Notes under the pieces: generated by a model
The model's input: the letters and a program-made list of their open reading frames with translations, nothing else
Databases searched by the model: none
Told to the model about the DNA's origin: nothing
Part shown: positions 34,320 to 46,504 of the stretch, in pieces
Layout: every line of letters starts with the position of its first letter
Numbering within the stretch: the first letter of the stretch is position 1
From: Zanthoxylum bungeanum
Taxonomy: Eukaryota; Streptophyta; Magnoliopsida; Sapindales; Rutaceae
Assembly: GCA_019454045.1 (NCBI GenBank)
Contig: SKCR01033665.1
Span: 248,001-312,000, forward strand
Direction of reading: 5' to 3'
DNA: 64,000 bases
Made by a program: the position numbers and the translations under genes

Positions 34320-36403
34320 TGTTGGTTTATTTTTAGGTCCCAAGATCAAATCAAGACATGAAATAATGCGTGAATACACCAACGAAGATAGCGGAATACT
34401 TACATTGGTTGGTTGAGTCGAATCGGCAACAAACAAAGTCCAAAAACGCACTGCCAAGGGCGCCAAACTGCAGCAGTCCACTGCCTCCATTTTCAGATTT
34501 TGAGCTGAGAAAACGGAGCTCCAAGCCTCGTCCGACGGATCCCGGCTCATGGGTGAACCTCCCTACCACCTTCGCAAGTCTCGTAAGTGTGCTAGCACTT
34601 GAGATTTTGCCACAAAATCCCACTCCAAGCTTCCCTTATTCACGCCTATTTTGGTTCCAAAACCAGTGAGCATTTTCATGCTTTTGGGCGTGACATTTGC
34701 CAAGAGAGAAAGATGAAAGAAATTAAAAATTTCAATACGTGAGAGAGAGAGAAGTTGTAATAATGAAGAATTGATTTCTAAAATCTATTTCAACATTTTA
34801 CCAAACTTTTTCACCTTGTAAAAGTCAAGGTAAAAGCATTTTAATTAATTAAAATTAAATGCCATAAATGCTTTTCCTAAAAGCATTTACAAAAGTCAAG
34901 TGTAATTAACTCCATCTACTATTCACTTTAATAAAGTGAATAGTAACAAGTCACATCACATTTAATTTTGACGCTTTGATTTGACATGTGGGCCCCACAC
35001 GATATTAAATGCGAGCGGGCCCCGCAAAACAATCCCGGGCTCGGTTTCGCTAATTCCGAATTAACGAATTTTCCAATGCGTCGTAATTAAATGATTACGC
35101 CTAGCGAATTCACTATTCACGTCGCTAACAAATTAATTCCGAATTAACTCGTTTGCCCGAATTAAAATCCAATTTTAATTCCGCGTCGAAATCTAATTTC
35201 ATTTAATATATCGAATATATTAATTCATCGATTAATTCCAAATTAATCGTTCTCTCTCTTTAGATGACATTTTATCCCGGATAAAATATCTCCGTTATTA
35301 ATCCTAGATTAATTCTCTCTCTCTTCTATATAATCCCAGATTATTTAAGAGTGCGAGTTATGCGTCATCGGTGGATTATCGGGAAGCGACCCATGAGATC
35401 CCCGGATAATCTGGCAGTAAATACGGTCGTCGGAGTATCCGAATCACGTACGTACCAAGTACTACGTTCTACCGATTTACGAGACAAGGTCGACTCCTAG
35501 CAAAGCACCAAGTCTTCCCAAGTTCTCCGGACATATTCATCAAAGAATATCTAGATCTGTATCAAGCGTTGTATACAATTGTATTGTGCGTATCGGCCCA
35601 GTATCGGATAATCACGTGTTAGGGCTGGGGCTGGATAAGTGTCTGCCCCGTCCGAAACACATATCGGATGTCTGGTAACTAGTCTCTATAATCGGATATT
35701 CATGACCTGGTCATAATATCACGATTGGATGCGCATCACTTAAGAGCACTAATACCGTATCCTGCGTGACATCATCTCCACTATGACTGGAGTGATACTT
35801 CCGTCTCGACATCACATCCAATACACTACGACTCTCTGATAAACCCAGAAGAGGTGAACACAGAACCAGTTAAGATCCCCCACCACCAAAACCAAAGTTT
35901 ACCGATTGTCGTAAGTATTAGCGATGTAAGTCTCAGGTTAAGACTATACACACCTACCTTGATTTCGGCCTCCCATAGACACCTAGTCATAATACCAATG
36001 GGATTCCGAAGGGTCTATCCAGAGCGAAGCTGTTTCCCGTACTATCGGTGAAACACGACCTCCTATCGCACTTGCACAAGTATCCAATACTTATATATAT
36101 GAGAACTATGCCGTTGTGCCCTCACAACGCGCACAAGTGCAATACTAGCCTATTCCGCATTATCGATGTCCAGTCTCGATAATACTACGGCTAGGGATAT
36201 TTAATGATTAATCCTTTGTGGACTGATACTGTCTCATATCATCTCAATCCAGGAACTAATCATAGGGACCTCTCTTCATTTATATATCTATGGTGATCCA
36301 ATCACAAATGACGAGAGTGCAATTTCCTTGTTACATAGTTAATTTGCCACAGCAACACAATGTTCTGTGCAAATAGTGACGCTATGGGTCATATTATCCA
36401 ACA
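34320..36403 (-). repeat. 3' LTR of copia C2 (2,084 bp)
   Basis: Differs from the partner LTR at only about ten positions by eye, of which about six are one-base length changes in short homopolymers. Flanked on the right by the polypurine tract, minus strand AAGTGGGAGATT, at about 36404-36415. Confidence 0.95.
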
Positions 36404-36599
36404 ATCTCCCACTTGGCACATAGCCAGTCTCTCGAGTGTCATACACCCGAACTATGTAAGGTTCGCTCAAATTGCTGAGGAAAGGTTTTCGTCAGCGGAT
36501 TTGTTCGATTATCGTTTGACGCGATTTACACGATCATCACATCGCCACGATGTATGATCCGTATGAATCAGATGATATAGAAGTATATATCTGGATCGT

Positions 36600-37000
36600 C
36601 GATGAGACCTTTAATTCCTTAGCCTGTGCTGACGCCTAGCTCAGCTGCTAACAGAACTATATCTAATCTAATTAGATTTATTTTTGATCCAAATGGCTTC
36701 TATTGCTGCCTCAGCTGCAGCAATAATCCGCATTTGTTGTTTATTCGGAAACAGATATCTTGCTAGGAAGATTTCCAGCTCACTGTCCCGTTATTCAAAC
36801 TTTATAGTACCGCAATATTTAATCGTTTGGAAACTTGCTGCAGTGATCCCAGTCACTTCAAGTTCTCCTTCTCCATAGTTTAAGATAGCATCTTTAGTTC
36901 TCTGAGATACTAACAGATGTTCTTAACATCAATCCAGTGACTATCACTTGGATTGACCCGATTGTGACTCCATATGCTCGAAGCGTATGAGACACCAATA
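36600..37000 (-). pseudogene. Copia C2 RNase H
   Basis: The minus strand reads a YLRELK-type segment, then NGTVSWKSS (about 36770-36800), then AAAEAAIEAIWIK (about 36685-36725), the conserved series of copia RNase H, with several stops. Confidence 0.8.
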
Positions 37001-37179
37001 CAAGTACATTTTAAATGTACAATTTCCCAGAGAGTGTTAACAAACTCCAAATCTATCCCAGTAGATCTTTATTCTTGAATAAAGGTTGTCACCCCAGAAT
37101 TCTACGGAGAATTTCTATTGAAAGCCAAGCTTTCAACAATAGCTTTATGGAAATTTCACTGTCAGTGCGCTCTCCCACT

Positions 37180-37950
37180 AATCTCCTTATATACACAAGA
37201 ATTATTTCGTTTTGAGTCAAATCATAAACCATTATGATTATTTCAAAACGTCAGTTCCAAGAACCATATGCTTGCATCAATCCAAACATGGATCGAATAA
37301 CCCGCAAACCTTGTTTGTCGGTTATACAAAATCGTCAGGATGTTGTAAACATCCTCCAAAAGGTTTCCTTTTCAGGAAAGCGATTTTGATTTGTAACTGA
37401 CATATTTCATAAATGAAATATACAGTTATCAACAAGCATCTTCAAAATGGATTTACCATGGCAACAGGTAAAAAGGTTGAACCGTTATTAACATAATGTT
37501 GATAACGATACCTTTCCGTCAAAAGCTTAGCTTTGCACGTTGGTATGTTGCCTTCCATGTATGTCTTCTCTGAAGACATTTAATGTACCATAGGCATACT
37601 GCCTTATGGTACAACAACTAGTATCAAACATAGTTGTTATACATGGAATCCATTTCGGACTCATGGCACTTTGCCATAACAGGGAGTCGATACCTCGTAT
37701 CACTTCCTCATAACGTAGTCGGATGGTACACCTTCACAAGATTGACATCTTTATGAAGTTAGATCAGAAACCCATACCCTAGGTTGTTTTCTGACTCTAT
37801 CCGATCTACTCATTTCTTGTGTATTTGAAGATTAATGGTATAGATTCATCATAGATGAACTATTCGTGTTCCATTAAGGACTTTGTGCCTTGAACAGTGT
37901 TACTCCGATTTTCATCGAGTATCACTATCCTCCCACTGACCACTGCATAT
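37180..37950 (-). pseudogene. Copia C2 reverse transcriptase, heavily decayed
   Basis: Recognisable pieces on the minus strand are IKIAFLKRKPFGG (about 37350-37390, equivalent to the VKTAFLNG catalytic block) and SMFGLMQAYGSWN (about 37255-37300, equivalent to the YGLKQASRQWN block). The intact catalytic block and YVDD motif were not found. Confidence 0.7.
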
Positions 37951-38199
37951 CGGTATTTCTCTCAGGAAAACCGCATGGTGAGCAACAATCACATTGTTCT
38001 CATGTGGGATTTACAAGTACTATATTTAAGGTTTCCCTTAGGATAACCTATATTGGCACTTATCCAATTTGGGTCCTTAGTTTGGTATCATCCAACATTA
38101 TGCCTGGCATACCCAAATTATCAGGAATGAGAAACCTCGTTTCTTCCCTGTTCATATCCTATATGATATCTGTCAAACAGATTTATATGGAACCTTATT

Positions 38200-38790
38200 C
38201 TAAATAAGTTTTGCACTGTTAATACATATCCTGTAGAAGGAAATAGTAGCTCAGAGCGACTCGTGATAAACCTTATCATGTCCTCATCTGAAAGAATACC
38301 GTACTCTTTCATGTACGTATGAAACTTACTGCTTAAGTATTTTCCATTACGGTTTTACCGTGGCGGCATAATACTATAGCCGATCTGTTTATTTACTTCG
38401 TGTCGAAACTTCAAAAGTTTCCGATCTGTGTTCTTCAAAAGAAACACATAACCACTACGTGATGCTGCATCCGTTAAGGTCACGAAATATTCATGTTCAT
38501 ATCTAGCCCAGCTAGATATGGGCCCACTTACTTCACCATGAACAGGGCTAACAGATCGGTGGCCCTTTTACTATTACCAAGTAAATAGTATTTTAGGTAT
38601 TTAACCTAATAAACTAGATTCGTAGACCTTATTTGAATAGTCAAATCAGTCCTAGTACCCACTCTTAAAAAGTGTGGATATACGAGTCTTCTTTAATTGT
38701 GTCCCAGACAACAATGCCACAAATAAGTCTCTATTGATCAAATCAATTTGAGCTATTTATTTGTCATTTTATATGTTTGAGATTTTATTT
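38200..38790 (-). pseudogene. Copia C2 pre-integrase and integrase core
   Basis: The minus strand shows LWHCCLGHN (about 38715), the gag-pre-integrase zinc-binding motif. Next comes ATDLLALFM, then a segment in the integrase core with YEHEYFVTLTDAASRSGYVF (about 38430-38500), containing the conserved T-D-x-x-S-R-x-G-x-V pattern. Stops and frame changes are frequent. Confidence 0.75.
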
Positions 38791-39099
38791 ATATTCAAAA
38801 TATAAATTCTGTTATTTACATCCAATGTATTTATCTCAGTATCATCTTTATATATTGAAACACTTTAGTGTTCTATAATATAAAGGTTTTATCCGCAATG
38901 GATTAAACACTGATATAGAGATAATGTCTCTAGTAAAACTAGTTACATTATAACATTTCCTAATTTAAGTACATACCCAAAGGGTAGTTCCTAAACTTAG
39001 GTATCTACGGTCGAAACAGCAACTTTCGTCCCGTTTCCAATTCGCAAGAAATCTCGGCTTGAAGCCAGTATCCAGCTCTCAGCGGATTCTGAACGTCAA

Positions 39100-39600
39100 T
39101 ACATATATGTATGTATGTACAACACCATAAGTATTTAAAATCCATTTTTACTAGTAACATAATTGACAAATATTTTAAAGTTAGAGCAATGTTCTTAATT
39201 CCTTCGTGTCTTCCATATCCAAATGGTAGTCACTTTGGGATATGTCAATTATCTTTTCAATATTTCACAAACCTTTGGCCAAACCTTGGGTTTTGGAATA
39301 TCGAAACGATGTGCACCTTGTGCTACATGCCCAATTGCAAACTTTGACTTTTCTCCACTAGAATAGTCAATTAATTCTCCAAGAATTATTAATTGCAATT
39401 TTAATACTTTTAAATCTAAAGATAGATTTATTATAAGTATATTAATTAAGCACTAAAGTCATCATCACATAAATCTTCCAAAGATTTTATGCTCTACTAT
39501 TTGCTTAATTATGGGCTTAGTCATAATAAGTTATTCTATCAAATAAATTAACCTATTATTAATTCCCAATTGAAAATTAAATCACTTAAAACATTTAATC
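39100..39600 (-). pseudogene. Copia C2 gag remnant
   Basis: 39420-39545 aligns with the gag fragment at 8410-8540 (CACTAAAGT...CATCA, CTTCCAAAG, ATGCTCTACTATTT). A possible zinc-knuckle region lies near 39290-39345 but is too broken to read with confidence. Confidence 0.55.
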
Positions 39601-42147
39601 CAAGGATTATATATTTTAAATATTTAACTTTTCAATTCTTTCTTGATTTCAATAGTCCAACTATTTAATCAATTTTAATAAGGTACTATTTATTATAATG
39701 ATTACAATAATCCAATTATTTAATCAACTATAATTTTAATATTGATTACTATAATCCCATTATAAAATCAACTATCATTTAATTCAATTATATTGATTAC
39801 TATAATCCAATTACAAAATCAACTATATATTGAATGAGTTTGTATATAGTCCAACTATATATATTTTTAAAACAACATAAAATATTAGTCCGACTAATAC
39901 TTTTGATTAATATGACGAGTAAAAAAAATGAGCGTGTTTAGCGAGTATTCGAACGAATGTTGCAAATTCAATACTTGCCTCCCACTATTTTTCGTCGAGC
40001 CTCTAACCCTCTGTGGAGTACTCGGGAAACCGTGTTTCCTAGTGGGCTAGGATCCTATTAAATAACACACAACCCTGACTTTGGCCAATAAAAAGCTGTA
40101 TGCTATTCAACTAGGTAGATCTCTCAGATCAATTGGATCTCATCCAATTCCTAGATCCGGTTAGGTGGACATCCAAGTCCGAAACATATGTATAATGTCA
40201 ATGTATCCATTACATTTTCCTAACCCTATCCTCCGAATCAACTAGGCCTTGGCTTTGGCCAAAAACAAACCTAATGATTCCAGTTAAGCGGGACCCATTG
40301 ACGAGGAAAGTTTCGTAATCAATGTCATTGGACAAAAAGTGATCTGACTTTGGCCAAAAATCACGATTTGGACAAGACACCGATTATGCAACAAAACTCT
40401 CATGATTCAAGTACATCCTTGATTGACAAAGGTCTTGACTTTGGTCAAAAACAAACCAATGCCAACTTCGGATCTTGAACAAGAATCATTCAATGGAAGG
40501 ATATTTGCTTAATATAAATGAGGGATTTTCGCGTGCAAATTGGCTACCAATTTAATTATCTTTGTTAGGTCTCATCATCATACACCCTTAAACATGCATT
40601 CTAAATACATAATAAAGCGAGTATGAAATAAAATAATAATGATATGCGGATGGATACTTAACACATTGATCCTAGATCAAATCTCTCCCTTTCTCACTCA
40701 AGCTAGCACTTGTACTACTTACCCGTTACACTACACTTCTAAAGAAACCTCATATACATAGAGGGGAATAGGTGAGAAGAGAATACAAAGAGAAAGAAGG
40801 TGATAAGGCTGGACACGCAGGTCCAATTTAATAAATCGAATTTATTACAACAATTTCTAAAATTGCCCACCCATCTAATATCCATCCGATATACATTATT
40901 CATTCAACACAACCACGTATTCACACACATAAGCATGCTATCAATCAATCTAATCAAATTAATTAATCTGATAATTAAGTGATCATCCAATGTTCAAACA
41001 ACGATTTGATTTTGATCGAGTCAAACTCGTTTTTGCGAATAAGTACTCAAAGTACGAATTCATGAATTAAATTAAACTACATAATTAAATCTAATTTAAC
41101 ATGTATTTAATACTAATTCACTATTCAATTCCAAATTAAATATTGCACTTTATTTTAATAAACCTTTTACGATTTAAATTCCAAATTCAATCGCGTCGGG
41201 ACTCAAAGTCCGATTAACGTCCAACGTCAATTTAATTTAAGTCTAATGGGCTTCAATTAATTTCTTTAGGCATGGGCTTCGGCAACCAAAGCCCAATAGT
41301 GGAATCACCCAAAATGCCTTAGAAATCAATTTCGGCCCATTAGGCCAATTAAACATTAAAGGTTCATTAGTCGCATTTGGGCTTTATGGTTAAGGTTTTG
41401 GGCCCAATTGGATCCAATCCACTTGGCCTAAACCAAACTTGATAAATCAAGCCCAATAAGCCCAATTACAACTTTAAATTCTAATTTCCAAAATTAGGCC
41501 CAATTAATTAAATCCAAAAATCCAATTTTCACAATTTAATTACCAAAAGTGCATTATATGATTAATCGACTAAATCAATATTTCCAAAACACTAAATTAG
41601 TCCAATTAATCATACTCAATTCATTATTACATGTCAAACACACATAATGAAAAATCAAACCCATATTACATGCTTCTAAGTCTCGGCCAAAGAAGGTTAT
41701 TTTGTCCGATTTGAATTCAATCCGATTAATTACACAATCGACAACGTATTAACTTCCCGAATGATTTCATACACATCCAATGTTCATAAAATCAAAATTA
41801 CCAAGACATTAAAGGGCATTGATAAATTCGGCCAAGGTAAGGAATTTGGGGTTTTTGTCCAATTCGAAATCCAATCCAATTCGATTCAAATTAACATCAT
41901 CCTACATGATTCTAACTTCATCCAATGAATCAAAATCAAAAATTCCAAGAATCCAAAATTTCCTTTAAATTCGGCCAACAACAATATTTTGGGGAAAATT
42001 ATTCCAAATCATTTTTCATCAAATTAGTCCAACCAAAATGAATTTAAACATGTTATAAGCATACTCAAACAAGCAATTTATTCAAATCATGCTCAAATTA
42101 CATTTACCCAAATTTTAAACCCTACAAATTTCATGCTTGCAACATTA
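39601..42147 (-). other. Long leader of copia C2
   Basis: Collinear with 8611-10910. It carries AGTCCAACTAT-like repeats (39640-39890), CCTCTGTGGAGTACTCGGGAAACC (40008), several CTTTGGCCAAAAA-like repeats (40076-40450) and GGCCCAATT repeats (41330-41510). No conserved reading frame. Confidence 0.7.
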
Positions 42148-42160
42148 GCTCTTGATGCCA
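42148..42160 (-). other. Degenerate primer binding site of copia C2
   Basis: The minus strand reads TGGCATCAAGAGC, one base from the LTR. It differs from TGGTATCAGAGC by one substitution and one inserted base. The related element at 10911-10922 has the perfect form. Confidence 0.7.
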
Positions 42161-42161
42161 T

Positions 42162-44241
42162 TGTTGGTTTATTTTTAGGTCCCAAGATCAAATCAAGACA
42201 TGAAATAATGCGTGAATACACCAACGAAGATAGCGGAATACTTACATTGGTTGGTTGAGTCGAATCGGCAACAAACAAAGTCCAAAAACGCACTGCCAAG
42301 GGCGCCAAACTGCAGCAGTCCACTGCCTCCATTTTCAGATTTTGAGCTGAGAAAACGGAGCTCCAAGCCTCGTCCGACGGATCCCGGCTCATGGGTGAAC
42401 CTCCCTACCACCTTCGCAAGTCTCGTAAGTGTGCTAGCACTTGAGATTTTGCCACAAAATCCCACTCCAAGCTTCCCTTATTCACGCCTATTTTGGTTCC
42501 AAAACCAGTGAGCATTTTCATGCTTTTGGGCGTGACATTTGCCAAGAGAGAAAGATGAAAGAAATTAAAAATTTCAATACGTGAGAGAGAGAGAAGTTGT
42601 AATAATGAAGAATTGATTTCTAAAATCTATTTCAACATTTTACCAAACTTTTTCACCTTGTAAAAAGTCAAGGTAAAAGCATTTTAATTAATTAAAATTA
42701 AATGCCATAAATGCTTTTCCTAAAAGCATTTACAAAAGTCAAGTGTAATTAACTCCATCTACTATTCACTTTATAAAGTGAATAGTAACAAGTCACATCA
42801 CATTTAATTTTGACGCTTTGATTTGACATGTGGGCCCCACACGATATTAAATGCGAGCGGGCCCCGCAAAACAATCCGGGCTCGGTTTCGCTAATTCCGA
42901 AATAACGAATTTCCAATGCGTCGTAATTAAATGATTACGCCTAGCGAATTCACTATTCACGTCGCTAACGAATTAATTCCGAATTAACTCGTTTGCCCGA
43001 ATTAAAATCCAATTTTAATTCCGCGTCGAAATCTAATTTCATTTAATATATCGAATATATTAATTCATCGATTAATTCCAAATTAATCGTTCTCTCTCTT
43101 TAGATGACATTTTATCCCGGATAAAATATCTCCGTTATTAATCCTAGATTAATTCTCTCTCTCTTCTATATAATCCAGATTATTTAAGAGTGCGAGTTAT
43201 GCGTCATCGGTGGATTATCGGGAAGCGACCCATGAGATCCCGGATAATCTGGCAGTAAATACGGTCGTCGGAGTATCCGAATCACGTACGTACCAAGTAC
43301 TACGTTCTACCGATTTACGAGACAAGGTCAACTCCTAGCAAAGCACCAAGTCTTCCCAAGTTCTCCGGACATATTCATCAAAGAATATCTAGATCTGTAT
43401 CAAGCGTAGTATACAATTGTATTGTGCGTATCGGCCCAGTATCGGATAATCACGTGTTAGGGCTGGGGCTGGATAAGTGTCTGCCCCGTCCGAAACACAT
43501 ATCGGATGTCTGGTAACTAGTCTCTATAATCGGATATTCATGACCTGGTCATAATATCACGATTGGATGCGCATCACTTAAGAGCACTAATACCGTATCC
43601 TGCGTGACATCATCTCCACTATGACTGGAGTGATACTTCCGTCTCGACATCACATCCAATACACTACGACTCTCTGATAAACCCAGAAGAGGTGAACACA
43701 GAACCAGTTAAGATCCCCCACCACCAAAACCAAAGTTTACCGATTGTCGTAAGTATTAGCGATGTAAGTCTCAGGTTAAGACTATACACACCTACCTTGA
43801 TTTCGGCCTCCCATAGACACCTAGTCATAATACCAATGGGATTCCGAAGGGTCTATCCAGAGCGAAGCTGTTTCCCGTACTATCGGTGAAACACGACCTC
43901 CTATCGCACTTGCACAAGTATCCAATACTTATATATATGAGAACTATGCCGTTGTGCCCTCACAACGCGCACAAGTGCAATACTAGCCTATTCCGCATTA
44001 TCGATGTCCAGTCTCGATAATACTACGACTAGGGATATTTAATGATTAATCCTTTGTGGACTGATACTGTCTCATATCATCTCAATCCAGGAACTAATCA
44101 TAGGGACCTCTCTTCATTTATATATCTATGGTGATCCAATCACAAATGACGAGAGTGCAATTTCCTTGTTACATAGTTAATTTGCCACAGCAACACAATG
44201 TTCTGTGCAAATAGTGACGCTATGGGTCATATTATCCAACA
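42162..44241 (-). repeat. 5' LTR of copia C2 (2,080 bp)
   Basis: Partner of 34320-36403. The conserved GGGAAGCGACCC block and a TATATATATGAGAACTATG segment near 43930 are present in both. Confidence 0.95.
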
Positions 44242-44246
44242 AGGAA

Positions 44247-44339
44247 AATGATGAAGGAACAAGAAATTTCACTTTTATGGCTGTTGATGATCTAGATGAA
44301 AGCGATGAAGAAATGTTTGGGGTACCAAAATGTGCCTAA
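44247..44339 (+). pseudogene. gag: Gag of element X, terminal part
   Basis: Continues the Gag reading directly after the AGGAA duplicate. An acidic segment with FTFMAVDDLDESDEEM, typical of the Gag end in Sireviruses, stops at the TAA at 44337-44339. Its continuity with 34319 confirms the insertion point. Confidence 0.8.
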
Positions 44340-45240
44340 ATGATTGTTGTAGGGGAAGCTTTAGAAAAAGAAATTAATGAGAAATGAAAATTGATCTCAA
44401 GGACTTATCACAAAGTGAGGAAAAAGGTCAAAAAGATGAATATCAATCTCTACCTCGAAAAGACTAATTTCAAGGTTAGCGGATTTGTCACTCGGTGACA
44501 TTGGTAAAAAGTAAAATTCATGGTTATGGAAACACTGGCACCGTTTCCTCCAACTTACTTGAGTATGCTTAAATTTTGATATCAATTGAATATGAATGTA
44601 AAACATACTATTGATTAGGTATTTGAGCTTAAATTTTATGAACTTTTGCACATATTGCCTAAAGTAGTCTTAATTGTTTTAAATTGATCAAATTATTAAT
44701 CTCATTTGGTATCAATTGGTATCACATAAAACTTATTGATTTATATGATATTTGTGATCCTTTTGAATTGTTAATATTGATTTGCCTTGCCATTGGTCAT
44801 CATTAGTTAAAAATGAAATGCATGGATATTGGTGTAACTTGGATGATTTTAATGATTGTCTATGCATGAATTTTATACTGTATGGAAAAATGAGAGAGAT
44901 GTATGAAAATTCTAAGTGTGCATGTTTATGAACTTTAATATGTTTTGTGTACATGTTGTTTGGTATCTCTTAGAGCTCAATTTTTGTTCTCCATCCTTTT
45001 TGATAATGTCAAAGGAGGAAAAATCATATAATGAAAATAAAACTTATGATACCGTCACCATTATATTAAACTGGAGCAAATTTATGTACTAATGTGTTTG
45101 TTTAAGTTTTTTAGAGCTATATTGAAAGACAATCACATGTTGAGGGGGAGATAATATTGAGAGAGAGCCATAATCGTTAACAAGTTTAGAACTCTCAAAG
45201 CTCACAAGTTTTAAATGTTGTCATCATAAAAAAGGTAGAT
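44340..45240 (+). other. 3' untranslated region of element X
   Basis: No pol is present. Contains a possible purine tract TTGAGGGGGAGATAATATTG near 45140 and the terminal tract before the LTR. Short antisense reading frames are not supported. Confidence 0.65.
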
Positions 45241-46504
45241 TGTTAGAGCCTCATAGCACTCAATGAAGGATTTTGATGATGAAACGCGGTAGATTTCGAT
45301 GCGCATTAGCGAGCTTACAAAACAATGTCAAAGTAATTGGTTGTAAAGAGCAAAATGATGTGAATACTCAAGCGCCAAAATAAAGAATATCTAGTCCAGT
45401 CTTATGTCTTAGGGCTCTCATTGTAAGTGAGTTTATAATCCAAGTACTCTAAGCTTATATGACTCATGCACATTCATTTAGATGCATTATGGTCAAGTGC
45501 ATAATGTTCTTAATCTTCAAATCATGTGATTTCTGCACTGAGACCTGCATACCGGCCTCACACATTGGTATACCGGTGACTTTGTTCTGTCTTAGGTAGA
45601 TTTACATGCTCTCTGGAACTGGGCTACTCCATACCGGTCTTTCATACTGATCAGTTGGGGTTTACATAACTGCTGGAATCGGGATGGTTCATATCGATCC
45701 CCATACCGGTGAGGTAATCGGCATACCGGCCTCTATACCGGTCAGTAATCCAGTATTACATTTTAATCTTCAAGGATAATATAGCAGTTACATTTGCAAG
45801 ATCGAAATATCAGTCTCTTAGACTGGCATACCGGTCTCAGACAAAGAGCTTGAGAAGTTTTTCACCTTCACTATAAATTGAGTTCCTATTTCATTTTTGC
45901 AACACTTGAACACCTTTTATAAAATTTTCTCTAAGGAAAAAATATTAAGAGTAACTTAAACCTTCTTCATCATACACTCTCATCACAATTAAAGCTCACA
46001 CACTACACTTTAATTATCATTTAGTGAGCTAAGAATACATGGACTAGAAACTCATATCTTGAATCTTCTTATCTTTTGTTGGTGCCTAAGTGAGTTATAA
46101 ACTTTTATTATTCAAACACTTGAGGTTGTGGTAATCCCTTTGTGAGTGGGCATACTCAAAATGATGATTATTGTATAGGTTTAAGAGTGAACCTAGGGAT
46201 AAAGCTCTTGTGTAAAGATTTGGACTAAACCACTACATATCACGGTGTCAATTTTCTCTAACACTTACTCTTTTAATTATAGCAAGGTTTTTTTTTTAAT
46301 TTTATATTTGCATATTTTTTTATTAACTTGCATTTGGTAACATTTTATGAATTGAGAAAATTGACCTAAGCTTAATTGGTAAAACTATTAGCTTAGTAGC
46401 GTAAAATCAAAAAGATTTATAATTCTGCAATATTAGGCCATTACCGAATTCACCCCATTTTGGGTAAAGTTATTGTTTGTTGAGTGTACTTGTAGGTAAT
46501 TTCA
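45241..46504 (+). repeat. 3' LTR of element X (1,264 bp)
   Basis: Aligns with 29993-31218 plus 33153-33280. Contains the same row of CATACCGG repeats (45545-45840). Confidence 0.88.

Larger units (their letters stand above)
34320..44241 (-). mobile_element. Complete Ty1/copia element C2, minus strand, TSD AGGAA
   Basis: 9,922 bp. Near-identical LTRs at 34320-36403 and 42162-44241 start TGTTGGTTTA and end TATCCAACA. AGGAA at 34315-34319 and 44242-44246 is a perfect target duplication. Minus-strand order from right to left is 5' LTR, degenerate initiator-tRNA-Met-like primer site, a leader of about 2.5 kb, gag, integrase, RT, RNase H, polypurine tract, 3' LTR. Although the LTRs look young, all coding domains carry stops and frameshifts, so the element was probably moved by proteins of a relative. 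It shares LTR, leader and gag with the fragment at 7859-12091. Confidence 0.93.
29993..46504 (+). mobile_element. Gag-only Sirevirus-like copia element (element X) with two nested insertions
   Basis: LTR starts TGTTAGCACC at 29993 and TGTTAGAGCC at 45241; LTR ends AATTTCA at 33280 and 46504. Flanks are ATTTT (29988-29992) and ACTTT (46505-46509), a target duplication with one mismatch. Removing the solo LTR (31219-33152) and the copia element (34320-44246) leaves LTRs of about 1.35 and 1.26 kb and an internal region of only about 2 kb. That region codes for Gag and no pol. A purine tract TTGAGGGGGAG near 45141 and GGTAGAT just before the 3' LTR fit the repeated-PPT habit of Sireviruses. The primer site after the 5' LTR is degenerate (TGGTATC only). 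It must be mobilised in trans, if at all. Confidence 0.85.

Noticed and set aside
34370..34669. 99- and 90-codon frames repeated exactly at 42212-42511
   Set aside because: They lie inside the LTR pair of the copia element on the strand opposite to its genes; identity only reflects LTR identity.
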